NCBI GenBank assembly: GCA_023269615.1
Contig: JAHFSY010000017.1
Location: 1 to 64,000 of the forward strand
Origin: Verrucomicrobiota bacterium
GTDB lineage: Bacteria; Verrucomicrobiota; Verrucomicrobiia; JABWAM01
Length of the DNA stretch: 64,000 nucleotides
Reading direction: 5' to 3'
Part shown: positions 43,856 through 53,054 of the stretch, piece after piece
Position numbering within the stretch: position 1 is the stretch's first letter
How the letters are laid out: each line of letters begins with the position of its first letter
Position numbers and translations under genes: made by a program
Notes under the pieces: generated by a model
The model's database searches: none
What the model saw: only the letters and a program-made list of their open reading frames with translations
Told to the model about the DNA's origin: nothing

Positions 43856-45457
43856 TCAGAACAAATAATCCGTGTTCAGGAATTCCGAGTGACGACCACG
43901 GATGATCCCCTGGATCACTTCCGTGTTCTCCGACGTCTGTTTCGCCGCAGCCAGTGTCCGCGTCGAAAAAACCTTCAGCGCGTCGCCGACTGACAACGTG
44001 CCTTCTGCCGAATCCTTCCGACCCCCAAAAGGAAAGGTATCCGGTCCGCGCTGGCACTGGCAGTTGAGGTTCACGCGTGAAACCTGGTTGACGAGCGCAT
44101 CCACCAATCGCCCCACCACCTTCGGGTCGTGGCCGAACACGCTCGCCTGCTGCCCGTAAGGCGATGCAGCCACGTAATCGAGCACTTCCACCACTTCATC
44201 GAAGGGCGCGATCGCCACGATCGGTCCAAACTGCTCCTCATGCCAGATTTTCATCTGGCTGTTCACCGGATAAAGAACCGCCGGATGAAACCACGTGCGG
44301 TCGGTGTCGCCACCACCCGGGTTCATCACCCGCGCGCCTTTCGCCACCGCCTCCTCCACGTAGCGCTGCATCCTTTCCACGATGTGCTCCTCGGGCAGGG
44401 GCGTCAGCGAAACCCCGTCCGTAAACGGCATCCCGCACGGCAGCGCCGACACCGCCTTCGCCATTCGCGCTACAAATTCGTCCGCTATTTTCCGGTCCAC
44501 AAAAATAATCTTGAGCGCCGTGCAACGCTGGCCGTTGAACGTCAGCGCGCCCTGCACGCACTCGCGCACCGCGAGTTCCATGTCGGCATCCGCCAGCACA
44601 ATACCGGGGTTCTTCGCGCCAAGCCCCAGCACCGAGCGGAGCCGGTTCGGGCGCGGGTGCTTGTGCTTGAGAATGTTCGCCACGCCCGCCGACCCGATGA
44701 ACGCCAGCAGGTCCACCTGGCCGGATTCGATGATCGGCGTCACCACCTCGCCCCCCTCGCCCGTGATGATGTTGATGACGCCGGGCGGAAATGATTCCGC
44801 GAAGGCTTCAAGCAGCGGCATGTTGCAGAGCATCCCGAGTCGCGGGAGTTTCGCCACCACCGTGTTCCCCATGATGAGGGCGGGAAGCAGCGTGGTATAT
44901 CCCTCGTTGAGTGGATAATTGTACGGCCCCATGCACAGTGCCACGCCGTGCGGCGAGCGACGCACCTGCGCCAGAAAACCGGAATCCATTACGAAGCGGG
45001 ACGCCGTGCGGTCGAGCTCCTTCAGCGCCACAATCGTGTCGCGCCCGTACGCAACCGTGCGATCAAATTCCTTCAACGAATCCGCCCAGGGCTTCGCAAC
45101 CTCCCACATGATCAGCCTCGCCACGTCGAGCCGCTTCTTCTCCATGCGGTCCAAAAAGTCGCCCATGCATCGGATGCGCATCGCCACCGGCGAGGTCGGC
45201 CATGCGCCGCGCCCCTTGTCATACGCCCGCACCGCTGCCTGCAACGCACTCATCGCCACGTCATGATCCAGCAAGGCGCAATGCCCAAGCGACCGTTTTT
45301 CAAGCACCGCACCCGACGGCTGGAAAATCGGCGACTTCACCTCAAAGAAAGCCCCCTTCCATTCGTGAATCCTCCCATCCACAAGATAACGCATCCCGCC
45401 GGAAAAAATCCCGGGATCGCGATCCTTTGGCGAAACCGTCCATTCGAGTGTATTCAT
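43856..45457 (-). CDS. gapN: NADP-dependent glyceraldehyde-3-phosphate dehydrogenase-like aldehyde dehydrogenase
   Basis: A 533-residue aldehyde dehydrogenase. MGPYNYPLNEGYTTLLPALI, a GSAGVANILKHKHP segment and LGLGAKNPGIVLADADME (with the ALDH glutamate position apparently altered) precede the nucleophile in TFNGQRCTALK. The catalytic-domain EEQFGPIVAIAPFDE is intact. The pattern is that of non-phosphorylating GapN, which makes 3-phosphoglycerate and NADPH. It starts four bases after the upstream three-domain gene, so the two are one unit. Confidence 0.8.
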   Translation of the reverse strand: MNTLEWTVSPKDRDPGIFSGGMRYLVDGRIHEWKGAFFEVKSPIFQPSGAVLEKRSLGHCALLDHDVAMSALQAAVRAYDKGRGAWPTSPVAMRIRCMGDFLDRMEKKRLDVARLIMWEVAKPWADSLKEFDRTVAYGRDTIVALKELDRTASRFVMDSGFLAQVRRSPHGVALCMGPYNYPLNEGYTTLLPALIMGNTVVAKLPRLGMLCNMPLLEAFAESFPPGVINIITGEGGEVVTPIIESGQVDLLAFIGSAGVANILKHKHPRPNRLRSVLGLGAKNPGIVLADADMELAVRECVQGALTFNGQRCTALKIIFVDRKIADEFVARMAKAVSALPCGMPFTDGVSLTPLPEEHIVERMQRYVEEAVAKGARVMNPGGGDTDRTWFHPAVLYPVNSQMKIWHEEQFGPIVAIAPFDEVVEVLDYVAASPYGQQASVFGHDPKVVGRLVDALVNQVSRVNLNCQCQRGPDTFPFGGRKDSAEGTLSVGDALKVFSTRTLAAAKQTSENTEVIQGIIRGRHSEFLNTDYLF

Positions 45458-45461
45458 ACAA

Positions 45462-47780
45462 TTATTTTATTTCAAACGTCGCGATCAAATCCTCCTGCAC
45501 CTTCGACTCGATGGCGCGAAGCGACCGCACGCGCCTCACCTCCTCGATCGCCTGTTGCGCACTGCATCCCCGGCTCTTCAGATAGCATGCGGCCACCATC
45601 CCCGAACGCCCCAGCCCTCCCACGCAATGCACAAGGATGTTCGCTGCTCCACGAAGATTCTGATCCAGCCAGCCGACCGAATCCTTCATCTCTGAAACCG
45701 AACAAGCCTTCTGGTCGAGGATGGGCGCGTGACGCACCTGAATCCCCATCGCGCGGTAACGTTCCAGCAATCCCTCCACGCCGTACTGTGCAAACTCGGT
45801 TTCGCTGAGCAGGCATAGCACGTGGGTGATCTTCTCGTTGCGGATCACTTCGAGGTCGGAATCCATGTCGCGCTTGTGGTCGCGCCTTCCGGGCAGGATC
45901 GTGATCCCAAGTTTTCCACTCGCCGTGTATTTGCCGTCAATCCATTCGATGCACAACGGCTGGATCCGTTGCAGCCGCTCCAGGACCTGCGCGCCGCAGA
46001 GTGACGCCGTGTAAAGCGCCCACTTCTTCTGCCAGTCGTTTGATTCGTCAAACGACAGCGTATGCGCCGCGTAACGCATCTGGCCGATGAAAAGCTGCAG
46101 GGGATTCCGGTCGCTCTGGATCAGGTCGGGATAAAATGAACGCAGGAAACAAAGTGTCTCGTACGCGCGCACAAACTGGGGGAGCCCAAGCGCGGTTCCG
46201 GCTTCGGACATCGGACGTGCAATGTCCTCCACTGTCATCAACAGATCGGTCAGCCGCAACGCCTCGTCGAATTCCGCCTGGTTTGTGACCGGCGTGAAAA
46301 TATAAAGCAGATCGTTCTCCAGCTTGATCAGGTCCTGCAGGATGTGCCCGCGATGCGTGTGGAAAAAATCAATCAGCCACACGTTCTCCTGTCCATCCAC
46401 GATGATGTTCGCGCCGTTCAGGTCGCCGTGAAGATAGGAGAAATAAACGGAGTCTGCCCGGTTCGAGGGAAGCTTCGACAAATCCTCGGAATAAAAGAGC
46501 ACGAGGTTCGGGAATTCCCGTCCGTTCGAAAACCGCAGCATGCGTCCCGACGCCGTCCCACCGAGCACGGCCTCAACGCGTTTCTGGACGCGCGGGGCCA
46601 TGTCCGGCTTGAAAGCGTAATACTCGATCAAGTCGCACCTTTCCCGACTCGCCGCTGCGTAAAAGCGTCCCAGCTGCTCGAAAAAAACCGTTTTTAAAAT
46701 CCGCCGCACCTTCTCCATCGGCAGGCCTTTCATGTAGAGCTTTTGAAACGTCGTGGAAATCCCTCCGCCCATGGAAGCGTAACGGTACTTGATCCCGCCA
46801 CGATCGCCATAATCCGCAAAGTCGGCGATGCGCGGCGCACTGTTGCCGAGCACCGATTCGATGCGCTCAAATGCGGCCCTCTCCCTCCCGATCAAGGCCT
46901 GCGGCCCGATTTTCACCACATGCGGAACCTGGGGATGCCCGTATGAATCCACGCTTTGAGTGCCCATTACCACGTTGCCGGAAAATCCGCCGTCGAGGCA
47001 TCGAAAGCGCGCGCTGCGACAATCGCGAAAGAGATAACGGAGAAGTTTCCGATCCGCCTCGCCCGGGCTGGGGCCGCTCTCGATTTCAATCTGGGGATGA
47101 TCTGCCTTGCCCATCCCGAGAAGCGGCGCCTCGGCGCTCTCGCCTCCGAGAAAACCGATGAATTCGCCAATGGAGGAATGAATCTTCACGCCGAGCAATT
47201 TCTCCATCTGCTCCAGCGCAATGAAATGTTGCGCGCGCGACGAACTCGCCGTGATCGCCGAACACACCGCAATCTGAAAATCCGGATGGCGCGTGTGGAG
47301 CTCATACGCAAGAAATGTGACCTTCGCCTCAGTCCACACGCCCGCCAATCCAACACGAACCGCTCCGCCCTCAAACGGCCTCAAAATCTCCTCGAGGTCC
47401 GTCCCCACAAAATCATTCAGCGTCAGCGAATTGACCACATCCGCCTTTTTCGCGCCGGCGATTTCCTCAAACGCAAACCGCGCGCCCTCGGTCCCCTGGA
47501 TGCAATGCGCGCCAAATTGTTTGAGGTGCGAAGCCTGGCGGGGATCCGACGGATCATGCCAGTCACGCAAATGAATGATCTTCAACTGTTCATCCGTCTG
47601 CCGGTAAGCCCATTGCATCACGCGTGCCACGGGGCCTTCCGACGGATTCTCCCCCATAAGCCGCCGCGCCTCCTCGTGCCCGACGTGCAACAAATTCGGC
47701 ATCGGGTCATACCGTCCGATCGGTTTCACGAAATCATTCTGCAGGCACTGGGTGATGAGGATGGAGGAAGTCATGGACAT
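45462..47780 (-). CDS. Isochorismatase-like / phosphotransferase-like / dual-specificity phosphatase fusion
   Basis: A 772-residue protein with three parts. Residues 1-215 resemble a cysteine hydrolase (ILITQCLQNDF with D16), but where the nucleophilic Cys should be it reads TEAKV (K153), so this part may be inactive. Residues about 245-560 form an APH/HSK-like kinase region with HGDLNGANI (451-459) and a following LIDFF (D471). The C-terminus is a tyrosine/dual-specificity phosphatase with HCVGGLGRSG (C719, R725). The mix of a kinase-like and a phosphatase domain suggests control of a phosphorylated metabolite or protein, perhaps with GapN just downstream. Confidence 0.75.
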   Translation of the reverse strand: MSMTSSILITQCLQNDFVKPIGRYDPMPNLLHVGHEEARRLMGENPSEGPVARVMQWAYRQTDEQLKIIHLRDWHDPSDPRQASHLKQFGAHCIQGTEGARFAFEEIAGAKKADVVNSLTLNDFVGTDLEEILRPFEGGAVRVGLAGVWTEAKVTFLAYELHTRHPDFQIAVCSAITASSSRAQHFIALEQMEKLLGVKIHSSIGEFIGFLGGESAEAPLLGMGKADHPQIEIESGPSPGEADRKLLRYLFRDCRSARFRCLDGGFSGNVVMGTQSVDSYGHPQVPHVVKIGPQALIGRERAAFERIESVLGNSAPRIADFADYGDRGGIKYRYASMGGGISTTFQKLYMKGLPMEKVRRILKTVFFEQLGRFYAAASRERCDLIEYYAFKPDMAPRVQKRVEAVLGGTASGRMLRFSNGREFPNLVLFYSEDLSKLPSNRADSVYFSYLHGDLNGANIIVDGQENVWLIDFFHTHRGHILQDLIKLENDLLYIFTPVTNQAEFDEALRLTDLLMTVEDIARPMSEAGTALGLPQFVRAYETLCFLRSFYPDLIQSDRNPLQLFIGQMRYAAHTLSFDESNDWQKKWALYTASLCGAQVLERLQRIQPLCIEWIDGKYTASGKLGITILPGRRDHKRDMDSDLEVIRNEKITHVLCLLSETEFAQYGVEGLLERYRAMGIQVRHAPILDQKACSVSEMKDSVGWLDQNLRGAANILVHCVGGLGRSGMVAACYLKSRGCSAQQAIEEVRRVRSLRAIESKVQEDLIATFEIK

Positions 47781-47792
47781 GGAACCCGTGAG

Positions 47793-48095
47793 TCAGAGAT
47801 TGACCTCGGGATGATCACGAGCGCCATGCCAGAAGCGAGCCACCTCAACCTTCTGATGGGCATGATTCACGCGATAGATGACTCGATAGGAACGGACAAT
47901 AATTTCACGGACGCTTGGATCGGCGAATTCGGGAACAACTCTCCCCATCTCGGGGAATTTCGCGAGAAGTTTTGTTTTGGAAATGAGAAATTTCCCAAAC
48001 TCAAGTGCCCGGTCAGGAGCATCCAACGAGATATATCGAATGATGTCCCGGAGGTCCTTCCGGGCCGAGTCTGAGAGACCTACCTGATAATCCAT
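47793..48095 (-). CDS. ParE/RelE-type toxin
   Basis: A 100-residue protein of the RelE/ParE superfamily: ARKDLRDIIRYISLDAPDRA near the N-terminus, central FPEMGRVVPEF, and the C-terminal REIIVRSYRVIYRV then RFWHGARD, all typical of ParE. ParE toxins poison gyrase, RelE toxins cut mRNA; which applies is uncertain. The start overlaps the antitoxin gene by 16 bp. Confidence 0.85.
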   Translation of the reverse strand: MDYQVGLSDSARKDLRDIIRYISLDAPDRALEFGKFLISKTKLLAKFPEMGRVVPEFADPSVREIIVRSYRVIYRVNHAHQKVEVARFWHGARDHPEVNL

Positions 48096-48265
48096 GAAGG
48101 CAGCTCTTTTTCGACTTCCTCGATGGGCGTGCTCTTGCCGCTGTCAAGTTCGTCCAATCCCTGACGTACCGCGGCCACGAACTCGATCTCACGCGCAATA
48201 TCACCCAACGAGGCATTATCGGGAATCCTCTGAAGTAGGTCCTCCACGATTTCTTTATTGCTCAT
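48080..48265 (-). CDS. Antitoxin of the ParE/RelE pair
   Basis: A 61-residue protein starting MSNKEIVEDLLQRI, with a DNA-binding-like helical N-terminus and a C-terminal toxin-binding stretch (KSTPIEEVEKELPSWIIR). It fits the small antitoxins always found directly upstream of ParE toxins. A GTG at 48271 would add two residues. Confidence 0.75.
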   Translation of the reverse strand: MSNKEIVEDLLQRIPDNASLGDIAREIEFVAAVRQGLDELDSGKSTPIEEVEKELPSWIIR

Positions 48266-48309
48266 GTCCACACCATGCGTCTCCCAGCATGAAAATTCAA
48301 GTTTCCATT

Positions 48310-49896
48310 TTACGATTGCTCCGGGCGCGCTTCAGCTTTGGAAAGCTGGCGGTGCGGCACCAGATCGCCCGAGGTTCCCAGGCAGTACCGGCATGAAGCG
48401 AGCGGCTCTTCCCTGTTCAAATACTCCCGGATGCGATCCGCGAGGCCGGGCGCCTTCAACGATATACCATCCACCGCAGAATAATCGGGTGGCGCATCGG
48501 GGCGCTCGGTCATGCGAAACATCCGGCGGAAATCATCCATGTACGCTGCACGCGTGCATTTGAAAAACACGCCGTTGCGCACAATCAAACCGCAATGCCG
48601 GATCGCACATTCACGATACACATCCCGCATCCGCTGATCATCCGTGTGCGGCTCGGTCCGGAGGATCTCGTTGAATTGATCAATGAATTTCATGTTGAGC
48701 ACCACGTCAAACTCGCGTGCCTTGCGCTCGATCTTTTCCATGTGTTTTTCAGGTATCGGCGCGCTGGAATAATTCGACACCGTGAGATGATCCAACGCGC
48801 GCCAGAAATCATCGCCCATCCGATGAAGCCTCAGGCCATTGGTCATCAGGCGGACGGCACGCGAGATCCCGGAACGGCGCGCCACCTCGAGAATTTCAAC
48901 AATCTGCGGGTGCAGCAACGGCTCGCCTCCCATCGGCTTGAATACATCCGCATGGATCACCCCCGCCATGAAGCGGCAGGTTTCTTGCACTTCTCCAACA
49001 CTCAAATACCGCTCCTGATTTTGTGGAGAAAGAGAATCGCATCCGTTGCACCGCAGGTTACAGTGCTCCACCACATGCAGCTCGAACGAGCCGACACGGA
49101 TCCGCCCGTCCACCTCCGCATACATCCTCCGGGCAGAATCCCCGGCGCCTCCCTTCTTCTGCAGAACCCCCTCGAGCCCAACCCGCGCATGCCCCGGAAA
49201 AAAGGCGTTGCGCTGAAAGAAAATCCGACAATCTGCGCCCACAATCCGTCCCAGCATCTTCTCCAGCCACGGGCGATCCTCATCGCAACGATGGTGCACC
49301 CGCAGAAGTCTCAAGTCCTCCAGGCCGAACCCGAAGGTGATTCCCTGTGAACGCGTGTTGAACTGGCTCACAATGACCCGCATCTCCTGGATCGCACGAT
49401 TGAATTCTTCGCGAATTTCCCCGCAGCATTCTCCGGTCACGATTGAGGTGCGCATCAACGTCTGTTCCCCTGCCCGATGGATGGCAGCCATCACTTCGTT
49501 CCCGCGTCGCGGCCGATTCACCAGGAAGGCTGGCCTTTCCGTCACGGCCAGAAATTCGACCGCCATGCGGTTTCCATCCGCAACCACATTGCTGGATGGC
49601 GGGTCTCCCAGCCCATCTACAAGAGCCTCCGATCGCCCGGCCCGAAATGCTGAAAGACTCTCCCCGGCCCCGGCTGCTGCGACAGGAATCTGATTCCAGA
49701 TTTGCACCACATGAAAAGGTTGATGCGTCTCCAGAAATTCAAACACGCTCCGATGAAGCTCCCGTGATGACTTGCGAATGGATTCCGGATCCGGATGCTT
49801 CAACATCTGGTTCGCCACCCCGCGGATTCCTTCGTTCGTCTGCTGGAAGGTCACGCCGCCTTCGTCCAAACGCGGTGAAAGACAGGGAAGATTCAT
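48310..49896 (-). CDS. Chorismatase-like / radical SAM fusion protein
   Basis: A 528-residue protein of two halves. About 1-250 follows the FkbO/Hyg5 chorismatase and RidA-like layout: HVVQIWNQIPV and SAFRAGRSEAL early, then ADCRIFFQRN and ARVGLEGV where the family ends with CR-x-L-x-EIEG. About 270-500 is a radical SAM domain with C279-x3-C283-x2-C286 (HCNLRCNGC), the MGGEPLLHP motif and later cysteines (CAIRHCG, FFKC, CRYC) that could hold an extra cluster. It is translated with the glycosyltransferase (ATGA overlap). A tailoring enzyme on an aromatic or chorismate-derived product is possible. Confidence 0.65.
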   Translation of the reverse strand: MNLPCLSPRLDEGGVTFQQTNEGIRGVANQMLKHPDPESIRKSSRELHRSVFEFLETHQPFHVVQIWNQIPVAAAGAGESLSAFRAGRSEALVDGLGDPPSSNVVADGNRMAVEFLAVTERPAFLVNRPRRGNEVMAAIHRAGEQTLMRTSIVTGECCGEIREEFNRAIQEMRVIVSQFNTRSQGITFGFGLEDLRLLRVHHRCDEDRPWLEKMLGRIVGADCRIFFQRNAFFPGHARVGLEGVLQKKGGAGDSARRMYAEVDGRIRVGSFELHVVEHCNLRCNGCDSLSPQNQERYLSVGEVQETCRFMAGVIHADVFKPMGGEPLLHPQIVEILEVARRSGISRAVRLMTNGLRLHRMGDDFWRALDHLTVSNYSSAPIPEKHMEKIERKAREFDVVLNMKFIDQFNEILRTEPHTDDQRMRDVYRECAIRHCGLIVRNGVFFKCTRAAYMDDFRRMFRMTERPDAPPDYSAVDGISLKAPGLADRIREYLNREEPLASCRYCLGTSGDLVPHRQLSKAEARPEQS

Positions 49897-51131
49897 GTCG
49901 GTGAAATCGGTTGGCGTGTCCGCGCCAGTTCCAGGATCAATTCCGCCGCACGTCCCGCGCCATCGTTGGCCGCGTAGGATTTTCCAATCTCTGCAGCACG
50001 GCTCCTCTCCGTCGAACCGGAATCCAGCATGGCGCGCAACGCCTCACGGCACTTCTCCACTGTCAGGGTATCCGGGTCGAGCGCTCGTCCGGCGCCGCTT
50101 CGCTCCAGGAAGCGCGCCTGCAGGTGCTGGTCGTTGCAAATCGGAAGCAGCAGCATCGGCCGCCCCCGGCTCAAACACTCCATCACCGAATTTGCACCGC
50201 CGTGGTTGATCATCACCTCCACCCGTGCCAACAACTCCAGCTGCGGCGCGTAACGAACCGCAATCACATGCGGCGGCAACGACCTCGCAAAATCCTCATC
50301 CAGCAGATCGTTCAACGACAAAATAATCTGCGCCTCATCAGGACGAATGGCCTCCACCACGGCCTGAAACAATCGCGGCTGATAAAAGATCTGGCTGCCC
50401 AGCGACATGTAAATCGTCGGGCGATCCGGCCGCAACCGCGTCCAGTCCATCGGCTCCTCGTCACCGCGCGGGCCCGCAGGCAGGGAGGGTCCGACATGAA
50501 ACGAACAATCATTTCCGGAAAGCGCGCGGGGAACGTACGCCTCCGTGGTAAACACCGTGTTCAGCCAGGGCGAGATCGCGTCGCACACCTTGAATCGGCA
50601 CCCTACCCCGTGATCGGTAAAAAGTTTTTGACGCGAAGGAGCCAGCTCGCGAACGGTTTCGGTCAAAGGGCAGATCCAGTCGTCGGGCGTGACCGGATTC
50701 AGCGAGGAGGAGATCCCAGCCCACGGAATTTTTTTCGATTCCGCCACGAACACGGCGGCGTAAACCATCGGATCAATCGCCATGGCATCGGGCTTGAAAT
50801 CGCGGACAATCTCCCGCAGCGGCCCAACCTGCGCCGGCGCCGCCTCGATCAGCAACATTCCGATCCACCGGCGCAACCACGCCGCGTCGCGGACTTTTTC
50901 CGCAAACACACTCCCCCGCGTCACGCGCTCTTCCGAAGCGGAGGACGTGGCCCTGGTGGTGAAGCAGGGGCAGGCCAACCCCGCGCGTTGGAGCTGCGGC
51001 GCAAGATCGCCCGGGGCACAGAAGGCGATGGTGGAACCCTTTGCGGCAAGGTGCTGCGCCACTCCGACCATGGGATTCACATGCCCCTTTTCAGGAATGG
51101 TCACGAACAGGATTCGTGCTTTCTTGCTCAC
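49893..51131 (-). CDS. MGT-type glycosyltransferase (GT1, GT-B fold)
   Basis: A 412-residue enzyme. ILFVTIPEKGHVNPMVGVAQ is the acceptor-side start. The donor-binding signature is HGGANSVMECLSRGRPMLLL near residue 320, in the manner of macrolide and zeaxanthin glycosyltransferases using UDP/dTDP-sugars. TIYMSLGSQI precedes it. It glycosylates a small lipophilic molecule in known relatives, which suggests that this run makes a glycosylated metabolite. It overlaps the following radical SAM fusion gene by four bases. Confidence 0.87.
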   Translation of the reverse strand: MSKKARILFVTIPEKGHVNPMVGVAQHLAAKGSTIAFCAPGDLAPQLQRAGLACPCFTTRATSSASEERVTRGSVFAEKVRDAAWLRRWIGMLLIEAAPAQVGPLREIVRDFKPDAMAIDPMVYAAVFVAESKKIPWAGISSSLNPVTPDDWICPLTETVRELAPSRQKLFTDHGVGCRFKVCDAISPWLNTVFTTEAYVPRALSGNDCSFHVGPSLPAGPRGDEEPMDWTRLRPDRPTIYMSLGSQIFYQPRLFQAVVEAIRPDEAQIILSLNDLLDEDFARSLPPHVIAVRYAPQLELLARVEVMINHGGANSVMECLSRGRPMLLLPICNDQHLQARFLERSGAGRALDPDTLTVEKCREALRAMLDSGSTERSRAAEIGKSYAANDGAGRAAELILELARTRQPISPT

Positions 51132-51182
51132 GTTGGAGAATGCATTGGCTTTAACCCAACAGTTTGGGCTCTGTCGCTTGTC

Positions 51183-51244
51183 GGAGCCGCTGTCAGCGGC
51201 GATCCTGGGACCCGCCCCGGTCGCGGCTGACAGCCGCTCCTACA
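51183..51244. repeat. Diverged copy of the GGAGCCGCTGTCAGCGG inverted repeat
   Basis: GGAGCCGCTGTCAGCGGCGA on the left and TCGCGGCTGACAGCCGCTCC on the right form an imperfect inverted repeat matching 43750-43818. It fills most of the gap between asnB and the glycosyltransferase gene. Confidence 0.65.
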
Positions 51245-51263
51245 TGAGCAACACGGCTGCGCC

Positions 51264-53042
51264 TCACCCCAAGTAATGGCGTTTCCAGCAAATGAGCGCA
51301 AGCAGGTTGAAAAGAAGCATCCTCGCGTTTTCATCGGGGACCGGTTGCCGGCATAACATGTTCACGTTCGAAACATCAAAATACTCTTCAGCAAACACCT
51401 TCTCCTCCTGCAGGAGCGGAATCAGCGCCTTCTGGTAGCGCGGCCCCAGGCGCGGGTCGCACGGCAGTGCGGATTTTTTCCGGCGATACACGGCGTCAGG
51501 CACAAAGGAACGGGCCGCCTCGCGCAGCACGCGTTTTTCAACGCCACCATCATACCCTTGCAAAGGTGAAATCCCCTGTGCCACCACGAGCACGTCCCGA
51601 TCGGCAAATGGAACCCGGGACTCCACTCCGTGCGCCATGGTGTGGATGTCCCCGTTGTGAAGCAACCGCCCCAACCACAATTTCACCACCAGCCATGACA
51701 TCGCCCGAAGCCGCTCCATGCGGTTTCCAAGTCCATATCCGGCACCGGAAATCATTTCCTCAAGCGTTTCAGAAAGACGTCGGACCGGCCGCATCTCTGC
51801 GCGAATCGCAGGGGAAAGACAGGCTTCGCGTTGCCTCGCGTCGAACGATTCCAACAGCGCAAGCGGACTGGAGCTCACGGCTTCTTCCAGCAGGAAATGA
51901 TAACCGTAATGCGTCTCGTCGGCCGCGTCCCCGACCAAGACCGCCTTTCGACGTCCCGATGCCGACCGCGCCAACGCGTCCTGCGCAAACTCCTGTTCCC
52001 ACGCCGGAACACGGTCGTTGACTGCCGCCATCATTTCGAGCCGGGACATCATCATCTCCTGCGACAACACCACACGTTCGAGTTCCACCGGAATCCGTTT
52101 CACGGTTTCGTCCACGAATGGCGCATCATCCGACCCGATCATGCGCGAGTGCCCATAATCCACGCGGTCGTGGCCCTCAAAGCAATACGTGAAAGCGCGC
52201 AATGGTTCACGACAATGGCGCGTCGCCAGGGTGGCGAGCAGGGTGGAGTCCACCCCGCCACTGAGGAAAACGCCCACCGGCACATCCGCGCGCATCGCCC
52301 GTTCGACACTTTTCTCCAACGCTCCCCGCAGGGCTTCGATGGCCAGATGATCCCCTTCTCCGCTTCCGACGCGGTACTCATCCCATTTTTTCACAACCAC
52401 CTTCTCGCGTGTGATCCTGAGTTTACAACCCGCACCCAGATGCTCAATGCCCTTGATCATGGACTCCTGCACTCCACTCAAGGAAGGTGCCACGAGATAT
52501 TCGGCCAGCGCGCGACGGTTGAGCGACGGACGCCCCCACCCGCCCGCAAGGATCGCCTTGGTCTCGGATGCAAAAATAAATTCTGATCCACGACGCGCAT
52601 ACACAAACGGCTTCACGCCCAAGGGATCGCGCGCCGCGAAGCCACATTGCTCCACGCTGTCCCAAATCAGGAATGAAAACATCCCGTTCAGCCGCTCCAG
52701 GCATGCTTCGCCCCAAACCGTCCACGCCGCCAGCAAGGTCTCGCTGTCGGAGCGCGTTCGAAACGCATACTGTCCGCGCAGCTCATCGCGCAGTTCAATG
52801 TGATTGTAGATTTCCCCGTTGAATACAAGGAGATGCCGTCCCGAGGAATCCACCATCGGCTGGTGACCGGACTCCAGATCCAGCAGGGCCAGCCGCGTGT
52901 GTGACAACGCGGCATGAACGTCACACCACATTCCCGTTCCATCCGGCCCGCGCGGACGCAACGCCCGTTGCATCGCCTCCAGGCGCGTCTCGCGCTCGTC
53001 GGTTGTGGCACTGGAAAAAAGTATCCCGGCAATCCCGCACAT
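51264..53042 (-). CDS. asnB: Asparagine synthetase B-type amidotransferase (glutamine-hydrolysing)
   Basis: A 592-residue enzyme. The N-terminal Ntn glutaminase begins MCGIAGIL with the nucleophilic Cys2 and has the usual FNGEIYNH loop. The C-terminal synthetase has the PP-loop SGGVDS (261-266). It makes asparagine from aspartate, glutamine and ATP, or in biosynthetic clusters amidates or ligates other carboxylates. The neighbouring ligases and radical SAM genes make the second use likely. It starts 12 bp after the NadR-like gene. Confidence 0.9.
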   Translation of the reverse strand: MCGIAGILFSSATTDERETRLEAMQRALRPRGPDGTGMWCDVHAALSHTRLALLDLESGHQPMVDSSGRHLLVFNGEIYNHIELRDELRGQYAFRTRSDSETLLAAWTVWGEACLERLNGMFSFLIWDSVEQCGFAARDPLGVKPFVYARRGSEFIFASETKAILAGGWGRPSLNRRALAEYLVAPSLSGVQESMIKGIEHLGAGCKLRITREKVVVKKWDEYRVGSGEGDHLAIEALRGALEKSVERAMRADVPVGVFLSGGVDSTLLATLATRHCREPLRAFTYCFEGHDRVDYGHSRMIGSDDAPFVDETVKRIPVELERVVLSQEMMMSRLEMMAAVNDRVPAWEQEFAQDALARSASGRRKAVLVGDAADETHYGYHFLLEEAVSSSPLALLESFDARQREACLSPAIRAEMRPVRRLSETLEEMISGAGYGLGNRMERLRAMSWLVVKLWLGRLLHNGDIHTMAHGVESRVPFADRDVLVVAQGISPLQGYDGGVEKRVLREAARSFVPDAVYRRKKSALPCDPRLGPRYQKALIPLLQEEKVFAEEYFDVSNVNMLCRQPVPDENARMLLFNLLALICWKRHYLG

Positions 53043-53054
53043 GCGCGCATTATA

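Noticed and set aside
46956..48074. 372-codon plus-strand frame opposite the three-domain and toxin genes
   Set aside because: It spans two real minus-strand genes and has no domain.
49911..51230. 439-codon plus-strand frame opposite the glycosyltransferase gene
   Set aside because: Arg/Gln/His-rich shadow; the opposite frame has the GT1 donor signature.
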